DNA from: Solibacillus sp. FSL H8-0538
GTDB taxonomy: Bacteria > Bacillota > Bacilli > Bacillales_A > Planococcaceae
DNA: 64,000 nucleotides
NCBI RefSeq assembly: GCF_038003525.1
Contig: NZ_JBBOPI010000001.1
Coordinates: forward strand, 3,440,001 to 3,504,000
Direction: 5' to 3'
The translations under genes were made by a program, and so were the position numbers. The notes under the pieces are model-generated. The model searched no databases and was not told the origin of the DNA. It was given only the letters and a program-made list of their open reading frames with translations. Positions 61,938 through 64,000 of the stretch are shown here, one piece after another. Within the stretch, counting starts at the first letter, position 1, and every line of letters starts with the position of its first letter.

Positions 61938-62771
61938 TTAAAGAGCAAATAGAGAGCGTTTCACGAATAAATACTGATTCACATGCTCGTTATGGGGCGT
62001 TAAATGAACAATCGTAAAACCCTGATCAAACATTGCCTGAAAAATAGAACGTGTTTTATAGCGCCAGTCTTCAGCTAACGGTGGACTCTCGATTTTAATC
62101 TTTTGGAAATATTGCGGAATTGGTAACAAATATGCATCACGGTAATAAGAAATTGATGGTGCAAATTCATTGTCCTTATCAAGCATTGGTAAGCCTACTG
62201 CACTTAGTGACCAAGATACGAGTTGTTCTGCACCCTCGAGTAGCTCCTCCACCTTCGCATCCCAGCGCAAGTAGTCATTATCTACGAGCTGCCATTCAAC
62301 GACTAAACGGTCTGTTGGTAACGAGCGGTTAAATGGGTCTTGCATCTCGCCGTAGCAATCTGAAATATACATATTGGCATACGCACGGAGCTTCGTAAAG
62401 TTCAAATAACCATTACGCGCCTCAAGCGGATCAAACGTCCACTTACATTTGCGGTAGCCACGTGTCGTAGCGATATCCTTTTGATAAATTTTTAACAACT
62501 CACCAACACCAAGTTCACGGAATTCCCGCTTAATTCCTAGCATATGTGAATATAAATACGTCTCGCCGTCCATATAGCCGGGGCAACTATAATTAAAACC
62601 GATTAGCTCCCCATCCAAATAAGCACCCAGCACTAAACCGCCATTACGGATAGCAGATACCGTTTGATGCACTGGAATACTATCTACGTCCCAAATTGTG
62701 TGCTCAAGGTGTCTTGCCTCTTCTATTTGCTCAATTGAATTTAACTCTTTCACTATTACTGATTCTAACAT
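61938..62771 (-). CDS. GNAT-family acyltransferase, probable D-amino-acid N-succinyltransferase
   Basis: A 277-residue protein with one GNAT domain (about 1-150: LVLGAYLDGELIGFNYSCPG, LGIKREFRELGVGELLKIYQ) and a C-terminal extension (about 160-277). This matches the large acyltransferase found next to NSAR in Geobacillus, which uses succinyl-CoA on D-amino acids. It overlaps the M20 gene by 41 nt and precedes the racemase gene by 16 nt, so the three are one operon. Activity is inferred from context. Confidence 0.8.
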   Translation of the reverse strand: MLESVIVKELNSIEQIEEARHLEHTIWDVDSIPVHQTVSAIRNGGLVLGAYLDGELIGFNYSCPGYMDGETYLYSHMLGIKREFRELGVGELLKIYQKDIATTRGYRKCKWTFDPLEARNGYLNFTKLRAYANMYISDCYGEMQDPFNRSLPTDRLVVEWQLVDNDYLRWDAKVEELLEGAEQLVSWSLSAVGLPMLDKDNEFAPSISYYRDAYLLPIPQYFQKIKIESPPLAEDWRYKTRSIFQAMFDQGFTIVHLTPHNEHVNQYLFVKRSLFAL

Positions 62772-63915
62772 AATGTTCTACCTCCTCATTTTTAGCGTGC
62801 TGCAAAGCGGATAGTACAGTTCTTGTTAAAATTTCTATGCCTGTAATTAATCGCTGCTCATTAAATGTCATATTAGGGTGATGTAGTCCTGGTGACAGTC
62901 CGCAGCCAAGCCCAAGCATTGTCGCCTTCAATCGCGGTCGCTTGACGGCATAATAATGAAAGTCTTCTCCTCCTGGCGTATGAATAGCTGGCTGTAAGTG
63001 CTCCTCTCCTACTACATCAATTATCGCTTGACTCAGTATTTCCTGTGCATGCTCATCTACTTCTGCTGCCACAATACTCGACACCTCAGTAACATGAACT
63101 TTAACGCCGTGGAGCCGCCCAATGACTTCAATATGATGAATTATTTGCTGTTCAATCATATCCATTACTTCATTGCACTGCGCTCGCACATCAATGGTGA
63201 ACTCGGCACGGCCTGGAATAATATTCGAGGCTTCACCACCTGCCTGAAAACGCGTCAGCTTAAACGACGCAGGAATCATCGGATCATGGTGAATTGTTGT
63301 AAGAGATTGTACAATTGCTGCTCCAATCTCAATGGCGTTTTGACCTAAATGTGGACGTGCAGCATGTGCATCCTCACCAACAATTTCTCCGATAAATGTT
63401 TTTGCCGCACCGTGATACAGTGCTGGACTATAATCCCCGTCGTTAAGTTCTTGAATGGGACGTACATGTACGCTAAATAAATAGGATAGCGGATCAATTA
63501 CGCCCTCTTCTAATAGTTTCAATGCACCTCCGCCTTTTTCCTCCGCAGGCTGAAAAATAACTCGAATCGTGCCATCTACTATTTGCGGTAATTGCTTCAA
63601 TAATAACAGTGAACCAATGGCCATCGTCATATGACCATCATGCCCACATGAGTGATTTGCTTGCCAAACACCATCTACCTCCTGCCACAGCGCATCCATA
63701 TCTGCACGTAACCCGACGACCGGACTACCGTGTCCAATATCCACATATACACCTGTACATTGCTTAAAGCGCTTCGGTTCAAAACCTTCTTGCTGTAGCA
63801 ATCGGGATATGTAATTGGTGGTATATACTTCCAGCCAACTTACTTCAGGATGTTCATGTAAATGCTTAAATATAGATAATATTTTTGGAGCTAGTTCACT
63901 TAATATACTTTTCAT
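62731..63915 (-). CDS. M20-family amidohydrolase, probable N-succinyl-L-amino-acid desuccinylase
   Basis: A 394-residue zinc aminoacylase/carboxypeptidase-like hydrolase. GLRADMDALW (about 68), SCGHDGHMTMAIG (about 87), FQPAEEKGGGAL (catalytic Glu, about 120) and GGEDFHYY are the M20 metal and catalytic motifs. In the NSAR pathway such an enzyme releases the L-amino acid. ATG at 63915 follows GGAAGGATG; the longer frame to 63984 would start upstream of the promoter -10 element. First gene of the operon. Confidence 0.88.
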   Translation of the reverse strand: MKSILSELAPKILSIFKHLHEHPEVSWLEVYTTNYISRLLQQEGFEPKRFKQCTGVYVDIGHGSPVVGLRADMDALWQEVDGVWQANHSCGHDGHMTMAIGSLLLLKQLPQIVDGTIRVIFQPAEEKGGGALKLLEEGVIDPLSYLFSVHVRPIQELNDGDYSPALYHGAAKTFIGEIVGEDAHAARPHLGQNAIEIGAAIVQSLTTIHHDPMIPASFKLTRFQAGGEASNIIPGRAEFTIDVRAQCNEVMDMIEQQIIHHIEVIGRLHGVKVHVTEVSSIVAAEVDEHAQEILSQAIIDVVGEEHLQPAIHTPGGEDFHYYAVKRPRLKATMLGLGCGLSPGLHHPNMTFNEQRLITGIEILTRTVLSALQHAKNEEVEHYVRISNSERVKFN

Positions 63916-63946
63916 TTTAATCGCATCCTTCCGTCTACTTAATGAC

Positions 63947-63952
63947 ATTATA
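63947..63952 (-). promoter_or_regulatory. -10 element of the NSAR operon
   Basis: TATAAT on the minus strand (within GGTATATAATGTC), about 32 bp before the ATG at 63915. The -35 region is weak. Confidence 0.55.
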
Positions 63953-64000
63953 TACCATAAACAAATTTTGTAATTGCTTGTCATTAAATTATTTTTCTTA

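Overview
The window looks like a chromosomal segment of a low-GC Firmicute of the order Bacillales. It most resembles the Lysinibacillus/Solibacillus branch of Planococcaceae, judged from the proteins and from B. subtilis-like gene order; no search was run. No rRNA, tRNA, CRISPR array, insertion sequence or prophage was recognised. Most genes lie on the minus strand.

Layout. 1-16 kb mirrors, in reverse, the B. subtilis ydbS/ydbT-ydcA-acpS-ydcC-alr-ndoAI-ndoA-rsb-tex-sprT region. It holds sprT-like (partial), tex, a lone rsbT where the sigma-B module would sit, the EndoA/EndoAI toxin-antitoxin, alr, a YdcC lipoprotein, acpS, a rhomboid protease, ydbT-ydbS, cshA, an esterase, murF and ddl. 16-34 kb has rodA, two MFS exporters, a YwqG-like protein, cardiolipin synthase, a VanY-type carboxypeptidase, YidC, AraC and LytTR regulators, an acetyl-CoA hydrolase/CoA-transferase, a DUF1002 protein, cvfB and mntR. 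34-48 kb holds an orphan ComFB, the cadC-cadA metal-efflux operon with visible operators, a penicillin acylase homologue, exoA, murB, an HxlR regulator divergent from a YceI-like protein, an azoreductase behind an MhqR-type operator, a DsbA-like protein, a Rieske flavoprotein and ppaC. 48-64 kb holds an RpiR regulator, a NiaP-like transporter, thrC-thrB, a ZIP transporter, a PAP2 phosphatase, a Fur-type siderophore uptake locus (YclNOPQ-like) with an IsdG-like monooxygenase, and a three-gene set matching the N-succinyl-amino-acid racemase route for converting D- to L-amino acids.

The most unusual feature is not a gene. Two families of short structured intergenic elements recur through the window. 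Family A (about 85 bp, at least ten clear copies plus remnants) has two hairpins whose arms change in a compensatory way between copies, and it usually ends directly against an intrinsic terminator. Family B (about 70-175 bp, five copies) ends in GCCTAGAC and sits upstream of family A, of an A-like second hairpin, or of a terminator. All five B copies and nearly all A copies point the same way, opposite to most genes. Together they look like a composite mobile or transcribed 3'-end element.

Other points of interest are the stripped-down rsb locus, a probable AUA start codon with a perfect Shine-Dalgarno sequence, three Fur half-sites at exact 21-bp spacing, an overlapping NSAR pathway operon, and an IsdG-family protein lacking the usual active-site Asn.
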